From positions 1 to 28,395 of the forward strand of contig DKLZ01000021.1 in NCBI GenBank assembly GCA_002455955.1: a stretch of 28,395 bases of DNA, given 5' to 3'. This DNA is from Dehalococcoidia bacterium UBA6627. GTDB taxonomy: Bacteria; Chloroflexota; Dehalococcoidia; UBA2979. The position numbers and the translations under genes were made by a program. The notes under the pieces are model-generated. The model saw only the letters and a program-made list of their open reading frames with translations. It was not told where the DNA came from and did no database searches. This document shows, in pieces, positions 1 through 8,363 of this stretch; positions within the stretch are counted from its first letter, which is position 1, and every line of letters starts with the position of its first letter.

Positions 1-9
1 GGGCCTTCG

Positions 10-966
10 ATGTCCAACGACATCGAATCAGATCCCAAGCCAATCGAACCTATCGACATTCGGATCGAACACGATGTATGGGCTCCGATTACACCAGCAC
101 CTTTGCCCTATCTACCGGTACAAATTATCGACGGCGTGCGACGTACCGAAGCTCACACACTCGAAGATATGGACGATGAAACAACGCTTTTCGGGCTATT
201 CGGTTCCTATGCAGTCGGCGCCGTCCACTGCGACATCGGACCTACCCGCAGTTCGCACATGATCAAAGAGTCGATCCGCATTGAAAGACGCTATCTGCAT
301 GCTAGTGATTCAACGCCTAACCACGTGATCACCTCGAGTGTGGCAACGTTAACCTTCAAGTCTCGCCAAGTTCCAAATGCGACGAACGCGAATGCCCTGA
401 TAGGCGCCTTAAGCCAAGCAATGCTTGACGAAGAGGCAAAGCTTGCTACTGAGCTCTCTCGGAACGAATCAGTTCTCACACTCTTGGACGGCCCACTTCG
501 CTCAGTTCGAACCCCCGGGCGCCGAATAGTGGGTTATGTGAAACGAATTCAACAATGGTACATAGGCGCGTCCGAACGCGAACTACTACCTACCCTCCAT
601 CCCGGAGAACGAACACCTTTGTTTATGATCCCACCAAGAACAGGTCTGGAATCCGGTCAGTTTAAAGGGCGTTACTCTTGGTTTGTGAGACTGCGACACC
701 TCAACCGTATTTATCATCCGCTTTCTGGCCTGATGCGTCTTGAAGCATCCGGAACTTTATCCCTCGAAGAAGCGACCATGCTCGCTGACGCAACTGCTCA
801 GCTGCTACCTCATCTATCATCAGCTCCAGGCAAAGACCCAAGAGCACCGCATAACCTTGTACCAGTCGGTGCACTCGAGACCATGTTGACGCATCGGCTC
901 GGAGATCGAAGCTGGGTGCAGCGACTTTTGACCAAGCACTTAGACCGTGAGGCAGTATCCGCATGA
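10..966 (+). CDS. nurA: NurA-family 5'-3' nuclease
   Basis: 318 residues. NurA is the nuclease partner of the HerA translocase in DNA-end resection. Visible family features are an acidic strand-end motif near the start (VQIIDGVRR, Asp41), a second acidic motif LLDGPL (Asp160) followed by the typical VGYVKR stretch, and a C-terminal block from Tyr222 to RLEA (Arg243, Glu245). The function is assigned from these motifs plus context: the stop overlaps the herA start by four bases (ATGA), and sbcD/sbcC follow. The ATG at 10 is the first possible start in the window, with only nine bases upstream visible, so an earlier start cannot be fully excluded. NurA sequences diverge widely, so the context carries much of the weight. 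Confidence 0.8.
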   Translation: MSNDIESDPKPIEPIDIRIEHDVWAPITPAPLPYLPVQIIDGVRRTEAHTLEDMDDETTLFGLFGSYAVGAVHCDIGPTRSSHMIKESIRIERRYLHASDSTPNHVITSSVATLTFKSRQVPNATNANALIGALSQAMLDEEAKLATELSRNESVLTLLDGPLRSVRTPGRRIVGYVKRIQQWYIGASERELLPTLHPGERTPLFMIPPRTGLESGQFKGRYSWFVRLRHLNRIYHPLSGLMRLEASGTLSLEEATMLADATAQLLPHLSSAPGKDPRAPHNLVPVGALETMLTHRLGDRSWVQRLLTKHLDREAVSA

Positions 967-2819
967 CCTCCGTTGAACCGTCAAAACAGCATCCCTCCCT
1001 AGGATCGTTCCACGATGAACATAGCGAACATGACGTCATCACTAGACAGGACAGTGATGATGTCACTCAGAGCAAAGGATTCAGAGGGTTTGTTCTCGGA
1101 ACCGAACGAGAATTGTCATCGCCTCTCAGCTTCTCGGTATTCGTGACTCCCGATCACTATCTGCAACTAGATGATGTAGTGCAGGTGCGCACGACACTCC
1201 CTGACGGTCGCAGCATAGACGTATACGGTGTGGTAGATGAGGTCTCTGCGCGACACGAAGGTGTGCAGTTAGCTTCCGACGTCGCGTTGGTGAAAGAGGG
1301 GATTTTGCCAGCCGAACCAGTAGTTTCGGCACACGTTGCTGTGACCCGTGTCGACCCTGAAATCTACGTTCCACCAATGCCAGGTGACACAGTCCGTCTG
1401 GCCAACGGTGAAGCGCGAAACCGAGCACTTTTCTTTGACACTATGGAGCGGCAATTTCCGTTTGGTCTCTCACGAGGTGACTTGTCCGAAGTGTCAACGA
1501 TAAACGGAAATCTCGACTTTCTTGATGGGCACAAAGGCGCCCACATCAACATTTCTGGCATCTCGGGTGTTGCGACAAAGACCTCCTACGCCACGTACCT
1601 ACTTTATACCCTGTTCGAAGGACGATGCTTGGGTGAGCTAACCTCAAATTCGCGCGCGCTAGTCTTCAACGTGAAGGGTGAAGACCTTCTGTTTCTCGAT
1701 AAAACAAATCAACGTCTGGAGAAAGATCCAACATTGCGAGAAGTCTACGAAGCGATGAATCTCCCAGCTGGGCCCTTCGGTTCAGTCGGATTTTTCGCAC
1801 CGGTGAGACAAGGTGATCAACCATTGCCTGACACAGGTTCGCGCACCGATGGTGTAACCGGTTTCTTCTGGACTCTTCGTGAATTCTGCGAGCGTGGATA
1901 CTTACGATTTATGTTTGTGGAAGCGGACACCGACCAAACACAGATAGCAACACTCGTCGATACTATCTCGACACACCTACGTACCGAGGCACGGAAGAGT
2001 GCTGAAGGCAAGGTAAGCATTGACAGGATCGATGTAACGACGTTCGACGAACTCGTGGACGCTATCGAGACCCACCTCGATCCCGACCCTGATTCACTCG
2101 CTGTCTCGTGGGCTGGCCGCGGTTATGGACAAGCATCTATCGGTACGATTCGCGCTTTCATGCGCCGACTTAGAAATGGTGCGCGACACTTGGGTCATCT
2201 AGTGCGCAGCGATCAGTTCGCTGACCCAGTTTCTCACCGTATCGAACGTCGGCGGCAGATCACTGTGGTCGATCTGCACCGACTCCACGATCGTGCTCAA
2301 AGGTTCGTCGTCGGCGTCCTGCTTGCGGAACTACTCGAAGAGCGCGAAGCACTCGGCGCATCCGAAAACGCACCACCAGTGTTTGTCGTCGTCGACGAGC
2401 TGAACAAGTACGCTCCGCGTGAGGGCTACAGTCCAATCAAGGAGACACTTCTCGACATTGCTGAACGTGGACGATCACTTGGGTTGATCCTCATCGGCGC
2501 CCAACAGACCGCTAGTGAGGTAGAGCAACGAATCGTCGCGAATTCCTCGTTTCGGATCGTTGGACGCCTAGATACTGCCGAGGCACAACGAAGCGAGTAT
2601 CGGTATCTAGGGACAACTTGGAGAGAACGAGCAACTTTGCTCACGCCTGGTTCAATGATCATTCAACAACCTGAAATTCCAGTACCACTCCTAGTACGAT
2701 TTCCTCATCCTTCATGGGCAACACGCAAGTCCGAGGTGGCCTCTGAGTCTCTCTCGAATAGACCCGGCGGTAGCCGCGACATCATGTCACGTTTCGACGA
2801 CAACCCAATATTGGACTAA
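963..2819 (+). CDS. herA: HerA-like ATP-dependent DNA translocase
   Basis: 618 residues. HerA forms a hexameric FtsK-like motor that works with NurA and Mre11-Rad50 at DNA ends. The first ~40 residues are polar. Residues ~40-160 look like the N-terminal beta-barrel (HAS-barrel) of the family, followed by the RecA-like motor. The P-loop is GISGVATKTS (199-208), which has Lys206-Thr207 but Thr instead of Gly before the Lys. Walker B is VFVVVDELNKY with Asp478-Glu479. A LGLILIGAQQ stretch follows, the usual sensor region, then IVGRLD. The start ATG overlaps the nurA stop. sbcD begins three bases after this stop, so all four genes probably share one transcript. Assignment to the HerA/DUF87 group is firm; the exact biochemical activity is inferred. 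Confidence 0.85.
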   Translation: MTSVEPSKQHPSLGSFHDEHSEHDVITRQDSDDVTQSKGFRGFVLGTERELSSPLSFSVFVTPDHYLQLDDVVQVRTTLPDGRSIDVYGVVDEVSARHEGVQLASDVALVKEGILPAEPVVSAHVAVTRVDPEIYVPPMPGDTVRLANGEARNRALFFDTMERQFPFGLSRGDLSEVSTINGNLDFLDGHKGAHINISGISGVATKTSYATYLLYTLFEGRCLGELTSNSRALVFNVKGEDLLFLDKTNQRLEKDPTLREVYEAMNLPAGPFGSVGFFAPVRQGDQPLPDTGSRTDGVTGFFWTLREFCERGYLRFMFVEADTDQTQIATLVDTISTHLRTEARKSAEGKVSIDRIDVTTFDELVDAIETHLDPDPDSLAVSWAGRGYGQASIGTIRAFMRRLRNGARHLGHLVRSDQFADPVSHRIERRRQITVVDLHRLHDRAQRFVVGVLLAELLEEREALGASENAPPVFVVVDELNKYAPREGYSPIKETLLDIAERGRSLGLILIGAQQTASEVEQRIVANSSFRIVGRLDTAEAQRSEYRYLGTTWRERATLLTPGSMIIQQPEIPVPLLVRFPHPSWATRKSEVASESLSNRPGGSRDIMSRFDDNPILD

Positions 2820-2822
2820 CAG

Positions 2823-3989
2823 ATGCGCTTTCTACACACTGCCGACTGGCATCTGGGCCGTCAAATCCGTGGCAAAAGCCGCTCGGCTGAATTGGAAGCT
2901 GTCCTGATTGAGATCGCCAACATTGCGGTCGAAGAGCGAGTCGATGCAGTACTAATCGCAGGTGATATCTGGGACAGCGCTTCGCCCGCCGCTGAAGCAG
3001 ACCGTCTCCTATTCGATATGCTCCGACGGTTGGTCAAGCAAGACATCGAAGTAGTGATGGTCTCGGGCAATCATGACAATCCACGAAAACTCGAAGGGAT
3101 TGGACGCCTCTCGGAGATGCTAAAAGTGCAAACACGCGGCTTTATCCGAACACCGCAGCAGGGCGGAATAGTGAAGATCGAGCGCGGCGGGGAATGTGCT
3201 GAAATCGCAGCAATTCCGTGGGTACCAGAGGGTCGAGCACTCGATGGTGTCGAATTGCTCAATGAAGAGTTCAAAACCCGTGGAATTTACGAAGACTCCG
3301 TCGAGGAGATTTACTCACAACTTGCACAAGGATTTACTCCCGGAGCAATACACCTAATGCTCGGACATCTCTTCGTGGACGGCGCGCTGCTCGCTTCAGT
3401 CGATGGTTCGGAACGTCGATTACATATCGAGCAGGCATACGGTATAAACGCATCACGTTTGCCATCGACACCGCAATACATAGCACTGGGACATATTCAT
3501 CAACCACAAGTTATCGTCGACGCTCCGAACGGAGCTGCTGCGTATGCCGGTTCGATCGTTCAGCTTGACTTTGGCGAAATTGGACAGCAAAAGATTGTGA
3601 GAATCATCGATGCGCTTCCTGAGCGTCCAGTAGAGCACCGCGATGTATCACTAACCGCTGGTCGTCAACTCATCGAGCTCAGGGGAAGTGTCACTGATGT
3701 ACTCGAGGCCGGAAAGTCCATCGGAGACGATCATGTCCGAGTCGTGTTAGATGTCAGCACGCCAGAAGCAGGTTTAGTACAGCGAATCCGTGATTCGCTA
3801 CCAGGAATCGTCGACGTTCGGCTCGATTATGATCGCAGCGAGGATTCAGAGACAGAAGTTGATTTTGCCGACCTAGCACCAGAACAGCTATTTATCCGCT
3901 ACTACTTGAGCCAGCACGGTGCCGAACCATCGGAAGAAGTTTTAAGACTGTTCCGGGAACTAGTAAACGAAGCAGTATCGACAAAGTGA
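2823..3989 (+). CDS. sbcD: Exonuclease subunit SbcD / Mre11
   Basis: 388 residues, the usual length. SbcD/Mre11 is the Mn-dependent nuclease that cuts and resects DNA ends and hairpins together with SbcC/Rad50. The five metallophosphoesterase motifs are intact: TADWHLG (Asp8, His10), AGDIWD (Asp48), SGNHD (Asn83, His84, Asp85), LGHLF (His182) and LGHIH (His224, His226). The capping and C-terminal part follows, including YAGSIVQLDFGE, a well-conserved SbcD stretch. It starts three bases after the herA stop and ends in a GTGA overlap with sbcC, indicating translational coupling and fixing the downstream start. Confidence 0.97.
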   Translation: MRFLHTADWHLGRQIRGKSRSAELEAVLIEIANIAVEERVDAVLIAGDIWDSASPAAEADRLLFDMLRRLVKQDIEVVMVSGNHDNPRKLEGIGRLSEMLKVQTRGFIRTPQQGGIVKIERGGECAEIAAIPWVPEGRALDGVELLNEEFKTRGIYEDSVEEIYSQLAQGFTPGAIHLMLGHLFVDGALLASVDGSERRLHIEQAYGINASRLPSTPQYIALGHIHQPQVIVDAPNGAAAYAGSIVQLDFGEIGQQKIVRIIDALPERPVEHRDVSLTAGRQLIELRGSVTDVLEAGKSIGDDHVRVVLDVSTPEAGLVQRIRDSLPGIVDVRLDYDRSEDSETEVDFADLAPEQLFIRYYLSQHGAEPSEEVLRLFRELVNEAVSTK

Positions 3990-6982
3990 AACCGCTACGT
4001 CTCGAACTGCAGGGCTTTACAGCATTCCGCGAAAAAGTAGTCGTGGATTTCAAGAATCGGCGCCTATTCGCAATTACGGGACCAACTGGAGCCGGTAAGT
4101 CCTCGCTACTGGACGCAATCACGTGGGCACTCTACGGACAGGTTGCGCGTGTCGGCACATCTACCCGCCAACTTATCTCTCATGGCTCCACCTCAATGCA
4201 GGTCCGCTTCGATTTCGCAACAAACAACGAAACATACCGAGTGGTTCGTAAGGCACCTGCCACCGCGGGTACACGTCTCGAACAAATGCGAGCTGATGGC
4301 AACTGGCGCTCCTTAGCCGATCGCTCCCGTGAGGTAACGAGTGAGATCGAGACATTGCTAGGAATGGATTTCAAAACTTTCACTCGTACCATGCTTCTCC
4401 CACAAGGCGAGTTCGACACCTTTCTCAAAGGCGATCAGAGCGATCGCCGATCCATTCTCACGAAATTGTTACACCTCGGGGTCTATGACGACGCACGTAA
4501 AATCGCAAATCAACGAGCAAAAGCTGCCCAAGAACGCGCAACGACAATCGAAGCTCAACTTGAACAACTCGACCTTGCATCACCACAACGAATTGACGAA
4601 CTTGAAATAGAACACGAGGAAGTAAAACGTCACCTATCTAGTCTTACGAAACGTCGAGACGCATTGAAAACCCTCGAGGCTCTCGTGCATGCTGATCATG
4701 ACTCTTCGCGAGTAGAACTAGAAGCTGCGAAGACGGCAGAATCAACAAGCGAACTGCTAACCAAAGCCGACCAATCTTGCGGTGAGGAATTAAATAAGAA
4801 TATTGAAGCCAAGCGGAATTTTGATGAACTCGAAAACGAACGAGCAACACTCGACTACGATGCAGCATCTCACCAGAAACTGCTCAGTCAAATCGAACAG
4901 CTGAAACTCCGTAAGACAGCTGAGAAAGAACTTGCTGAAAACCAGAGCACACTTGAACGAGTGACGAATGCTCACAACGCTTTAGTCGCTTCGGCTGCCA
5001 ATGCAGCTCAACAAGCATCAAGCGCCTCACAGAATGAAGTTGCCGCAAACGATGCCTTGCTCTCGAGCACCGAACAGCTCGGAAAGATAGTTACCGGTAT
5101 ATCGCATTTATTTTCAGACATAGAGAATCAAATAAAACAATCAGACCTTAAAGAGCGCACTGCAAAGGAACAATACGACGCCATCGAGAAACGAATCAAT
5201 TCGTTAGAAGCAGCTAATGAGGAACTTTCAAAGAGTCTCGCGGCTCAAAACGCAGCGGTAAGTGTATTCGAGCAAGCGCGACGGGATGCGACTTCAGCCG
5301 AACAGTTGCTCACCGATACCAACTCGCGAGTTGAATCAGCAGAGATAAGCCTCGCCGAAACGCGGCAAATAGACCAAGCAACCATGATTCGCTCCGAACT
5401 CACTCAAGGAGATTTATGTCCCATTTGTGGCAATTCAATTACAAATCTCTCGTCCGAAAAGGATGACGGAGCAGTTGAGAAAGCTAAATTAGCCCTCGAA
5501 AAGGCTCGACAATCACTTAAGCAAGCAAAAAGCGAACTGACGAGAGCCCAGACCGAACTAGGAGCCTCAGCTGCGCGAGTCGAAAATGCAGCAGATGACC
5601 TTACAAACGCTGAAGCTCGGTTATCGACAATTGATAACAAACTCGATTGCCTTGGTACTTCACGCGACACCATACGAGATGAGTTAGAGCTCTGCCGTAT
5701 GGACTATGCCATCGCCGAGAAACGACAAATCAACACCGCGAACATCACATCCGAGTTGAAATCTAATCTGGAGAACTTGCGCATATTGCTCGCTAGCGTT
5801 CCAGATGAAATCAAGCCATCAGAGTCATCTGAACCGATCGAAAATATAGAAATCCTAGCCGACAACATCGAACACTGGCGTTTGTTAAGAAAAGAAGACA
5901 TGTCTGCGAGAAAAATTCGTCAGCAAGCCGACGCTGAGCACGCGAAATTCAAGCAAAACATCGCAGCTGCCGAAGCTCGTTGCGAGGCCGCAACCGAGGC
6001 CGCTAGACAGGCCAAACGTCGTCTTGACAGTTATGAAAACACTCTCAGCAGTAGCGAGGAGGAAACATTAAATGAGGCTCTTGTAGTGACTGAACAAACA
6101 CTGACACGCGCAAACATCTTGGATCAAGAAATTATCACTGCTCGATCCAAAATCGCCGAAACTACAGCCACGCTTAGAGTGGCCGAACAGGAACGAATAA
6201 AGCTCGCCGAAGTAGCCGAAAATGCTATCAAGCAACATGAAGTTGCTCGCACGCAGGCCACAACTGATAGCGCAGCACTTACCGACGCATGGAGTGAACT
6301 TATTGGAACGGCGGTAGAAAACAAATCAGAATCTTTGCAGGAGTTGGTGCTCAAACTTGAAGCTGAAAGAGACGAGGTAGCAATCAACGCGGGTTCCCTC
6401 AGTCAACAGATCACTCAAGCTAAGCACGAAACTGTTGAAGCAAAGCGAATGAATGATGAGATCATTTCCAACCGTTCAAAATCGAGTTTAAACAGTGCGA
6501 TGGAACGCGAATTGCGAGGTGACCGATTCGTCGGTTATATCCAACGTGAGGCGATGCAGGTGCTGGCGGCCGACGCAAGCTACCAACTCAAGCGCTTCAC
6601 AGCAGGGCGATTCGAATTAGTATCTGACGAGAATGAATTCGTCGTAATCGATCGACTAAATGGCGACGAGCGACGTTCAGTAAAAACGCTATCAGGCGGC
6701 GAAACTTTCCTCGCGAGCCTAGCCCTAGCGTTGTCTCTCTCCGAGCAACTACCACACATAGCGGGTCTGACCGGTGCGGTTTCTCTTGAGTCCCTTTTTC
6801 TCGACGAAGGATTTGGCGCTCTTGATACGGAATCACTAGACCTTGCTGTGCAAGGCCTCGAAACCATTGCGAGCGGCCGACGAATGATCGGTGTTGTCTC
6901 GCACATCGAAGAGATCGCGGAACGCCTACCAGAACGCATAGAAGTCACAAAGCAGGGCAATTCCAGCTCAATCCGTGTGTGA
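3986..6982 (+). CDS. sbcC: SbcC / Rad50 SMC-like ATPase
   Basis: 998 residues. It is the ATPase subunit that bridges DNA ends and gates the SbcD nuclease. The N-terminal Walker A is GPTGAGKSS (32-40), with LLPQGEFDTFLKG shortly after. Two long coiled-coil arms rich in Glu, Gln, Lys and Ala flank a zinc hook CPIC (Cys478, Cys481). The C-terminal head carries the ABC signature LSGGE (902-906) and Walker B LFLDEGFGALD (Asp940, Glu941). The start is GTG and overlaps the sbcD stop by four bases. There is no recognisable follow-on gene in the same operon: 87 bases separate it from the MOSC gene, which has its own ribosome-binding site. Confidence 0.97.
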   Translation: MKPLRLELQGFTAFREKVVVDFKNRRLFAITGPTGAGKSSLLDAITWALYGQVARVGTSTRQLISHGSTSMQVRFDFATNNETYRVVRKAPATAGTRLEQMRADGNWRSLADRSREVTSEIETLLGMDFKTFTRTMLLPQGEFDTFLKGDQSDRRSILTKLLHLGVYDDARKIANQRAKAAQERATTIEAQLEQLDLASPQRIDELEIEHEEVKRHLSSLTKRRDALKTLEALVHADHDSSRVELEAAKTAESTSELLTKADQSCGEELNKNIEAKRNFDELENERATLDYDAASHQKLLSQIEQLKLRKTAEKELAENQSTLERVTNAHNALVASAANAAQQASSASQNEVAANDALLSSTEQLGKIVTGISHLFSDIENQIKQSDLKERTAKEQYDAIEKRINSLEAANEELSKSLAAQNAAVSVFEQARRDATSAEQLLTDTNSRVESAEISLAETRQIDQATMIRSELTQGDLCPICGNSITNLSSEKDDGAVEKAKLALEKARQSLKQAKSELTRAQTELGASAARVENAADDLTNAEARLSTIDNKLDCLGTSRDTIRDELELCRMDYAIAEKRQINTANITSELKSNLENLRILLASVPDEIKPSESSEPIENIEILADNIEHWRLLRKEDMSARKIRQQADAEHAKFKQNIAAAEARCEAATEAARQAKRRLDSYENTLSSSEEETLNEALVVTEQTLTRANILDQEIITARSKIAETTATLRVAEQERIKLAEVAENAIKQHEVARTQATTDSAALTDAWSELIGTAVENKSESLQELVLKLEAERDEVAINAGSLSQQITQAKHETVEAKRMNDEIISNRSKSSLNSAMERELRGDRFVGYIQREAMQVLAADASYQLKRFTAGRFELVSDENEFVVIDRLNGDERRSVKTLSGGETFLASLALALSLSEQLPHIAGLTGAVSLESLFLDEGFGALDTESLDLAVQGLETIASGRRMIGVVSHIEEIAERLPERIEVTKQGNSSSIRV

Positions 6983-7069
6983 ATCCTTCACGGAATCACC
7001 CTCCTTCTCTGCTGACTAGGTAAGCTTGCTGGATAAGCACAATATTTTTGTGCATGATTCGGAGCATAT

Positions 7070-7858
7070 ATGCCAAGAGTCGCTCGCTTGTATAAATTCC
7101 CTATCAAGGGTTTAACACCGTGTTCAGTCGATCAAATCCATGTCGCCAGTGATGGTGCAGTAGAAGGTGATCGAGTACTTGGTTTCCTATTCGCTGACGC
7201 TGGCGAGTCCGACCAAGAAGGTTGGCGTGGCAAAGCTTCGTTCTTGACGATGGGGAACACTCCAGGTTTCGCCAAGATCAACGCTCGCTACGATTCCGTA
7301 TCACAACAACTTTTTCTGACTTATGCCGATAGAGACCTCGCTGCCGGTGATGTTCGAAACGAAAGTGACCGTAAACAAATCGTTGAAGCAATAACCGATC
7401 TGGTGCAGGAATTTGAGATCAATCCATTCTCCGGTCACGAGAATCGGCTTCCATTACGGCTCGTTGGCGATGGAATGACGCCCCGCTTCCACGATCGAAA
7501 GGCTCACCAGATTACGCTAGTCTCGAGCGCCAGCATCGAGGCGCTTTCGGAGCATCTCGGTGAAGCTCTTGACGAACGGCGTTTTCGGATGAACGTAACC
7601 ATAGACGGTGCCGAACCCTGGGATGAACTAAACTGGATCGGTCAAACCATTGAGATCGGCGGTAGTGAGTTCGAAGTGACAGGAACAGTTGTGAGGTGCC
7701 TTGCAACTCACGCTAACCCGATAACCGGTGAACGCGATCACCCTGTAATGCAAACATTGACGCAAGAGTTCGATCAGGAAAAACCAACAATGGGAGTATT
7801 AGCAAGACCTCGTGCAGCATCGGTACTCCGCATTGGCGACGAGGTCGTTGTAACCTAG
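7070..7858 (+). CDS. MOSC domain-containing protein
   Basis: 262 residues. The N-terminal part (LYKFPIKGLTP, then GDRVLGFLF) is the MOSC N-terminal beta-barrel found in YcbX/mARC-type proteins. The rest is the MOSC domain, with RRFRMNVTIDG and a RCLATHANPITGERD block whose Cys is the expected molybdenum-cofactor-associated or catalytic Cys. MOSC proteins carry or handle sulfur bound to molybdenum cofactor. The gene sits just upstream of a molybdenum/tungsten formate dehydrogenase, which suggests but does not prove a link. GGAG at 7061-7064 lies five bases before the ATG and supports this start. The substrate cannot be told from sequence. Confidence 0.85.
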   Translation: MPRVARLYKFPIKGLTPCSVDQIHVASDGAVEGDRVLGFLFADAGESDQEGWRGKASFLTMGNTPGFAKINARYDSVSQQLFLTYADRDLAAGDVRNESDRKQIVEAITDLVQEFEINPFSGHENRLPLRLVGDGMTPRFHDRKAHQITLVSSASIEALSEHLGEALDERRFRMNVTIDGAEPWDELNWIGQTIEIGGSEFEVTGTVVRCLATHANPITGERDHPVMQTLTQEFDQEKPTMGVLARPRAASVLRIGDEVVVT

Positions 7859-7864
7859 CATTTA

Positions 7865-7895
7865 ATGGGATCTCGAAAAATTAGAGCTTTCCCAT
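7865..7895 (+). other. Imperfect stem-loop after the MOSC gene
   Basis: ATGGGA (7865-7870) pairs with TCCCAT (7890-7895), with an inner CTC/GAG pairing and a nine-base A-rich loop. It begins seven bases after the MOSC stop. There is no T-run after it, so it is at best a weak terminator or an mRNA-end structure. Confidence 0.3.
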
Positions 7896-7919
7896 GGGTC
7901 ACCTGAACGGTTCCGCTCA

Positions 7920-7925
7920 TACAAT
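7920..7925 (+). promoter_or_regulatory. Candidate -10 element, leaderless start of the formate dehydrogenase genes
   Basis: TACAAT ends six bases before the ATG at 7932, and no Shine-Dalgarno sequence lies between. Transcription from this box would begin at or next to the start codon, giving a leaderless mRNA. No good -35 box was seen, so this is tentative. Confidence 0.3.
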
Positions 7926-7931
7926 ACTTTG

Positions 7932-8363
7932 ATGACTAACGAAGAATTGTCTATCAACCTAGAGGCGATGCAAGACGGAACGTCCGGTGTCGATGCTCTG
8001 CCACGTGATAAAGACCAACTCCTCCCGGCACTACTTGCAATGCACCAAGCGCTTGACTGGTTACCGCGCGAAGCGATCAGTTACGTAGCCAACCACGTTC
8101 AGGTCCCTCTGTCTGAAGTCTACGCAACGACAACAGCTTACTCAGAGCTACGCCTTGAGCCTCCCGTGCCGGGGCAGTGGCATGTTTGTACGGGTATCGC
8201 CTGTAACCTTGCTGGCGCAGACAAACTCCTCGACCAAATACCAAACACTGCTCGTATCGACTGCCAGTTTTTGTGCGCACTCGCGCCTGTGATCTGTGAC
8301 GAAGATGAACAGCTCTTTGGCCGTGTGTCCGTCGAAGAATTCCGAGATCGAGTCAATTCGTGA
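7932..8363 (+). CDS. NuoE-like [2Fe-2S] subunit of NAD-linked formate dehydrogenase (FdsG-type)
   Basis: 143 residues from the ATG at 7932; a TTG codon directly before it is a less likely start. NuoE/FdsG subunits are thioredoxin-like proteins that hold one [2Fe-2S] cluster beside the NADH-oxidising flavoprotein. Before the fold there is the helical MHQALDWLPREAISYVA segment typical of the family. The four ligands are visible as CTGIAC (Cys86, Cys91) and CQFLC (Cys111, Cys115). The protein is at the short end for NuoE. Its stop overlaps the NuoF-like start (GTGA), and the catalytic formate dehydrogenase subunit follows, so it belongs to that enzyme and not to complex I; no other nuo genes are present. 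Confidence 0.9.
   Translation: MTNEELSINLEAMQDGTSGVDALPRDKDQLLPALLAMHQALDWLPREAISYVANHVQVPLSEVYATTTAYSELRLEPPVPGQWHVCTGIACNLAGADKLLDQIPNTARIDCQFLCALAPVICDEDEQLFGRVSVEEFRDRVNS

Noticed and set aside
6971..7053. Short stem-loops around the end of sbcC (TCCGTG/CACGGA and GCACAA/TTGTGC)
   Set aside because: Six-pair stems without a T-run; too weak to call terminators.
7929..7931. TTG as start of the NuoE-like gene
   Set aside because: An ATG follows directly and fits the -10 spacing equally well.
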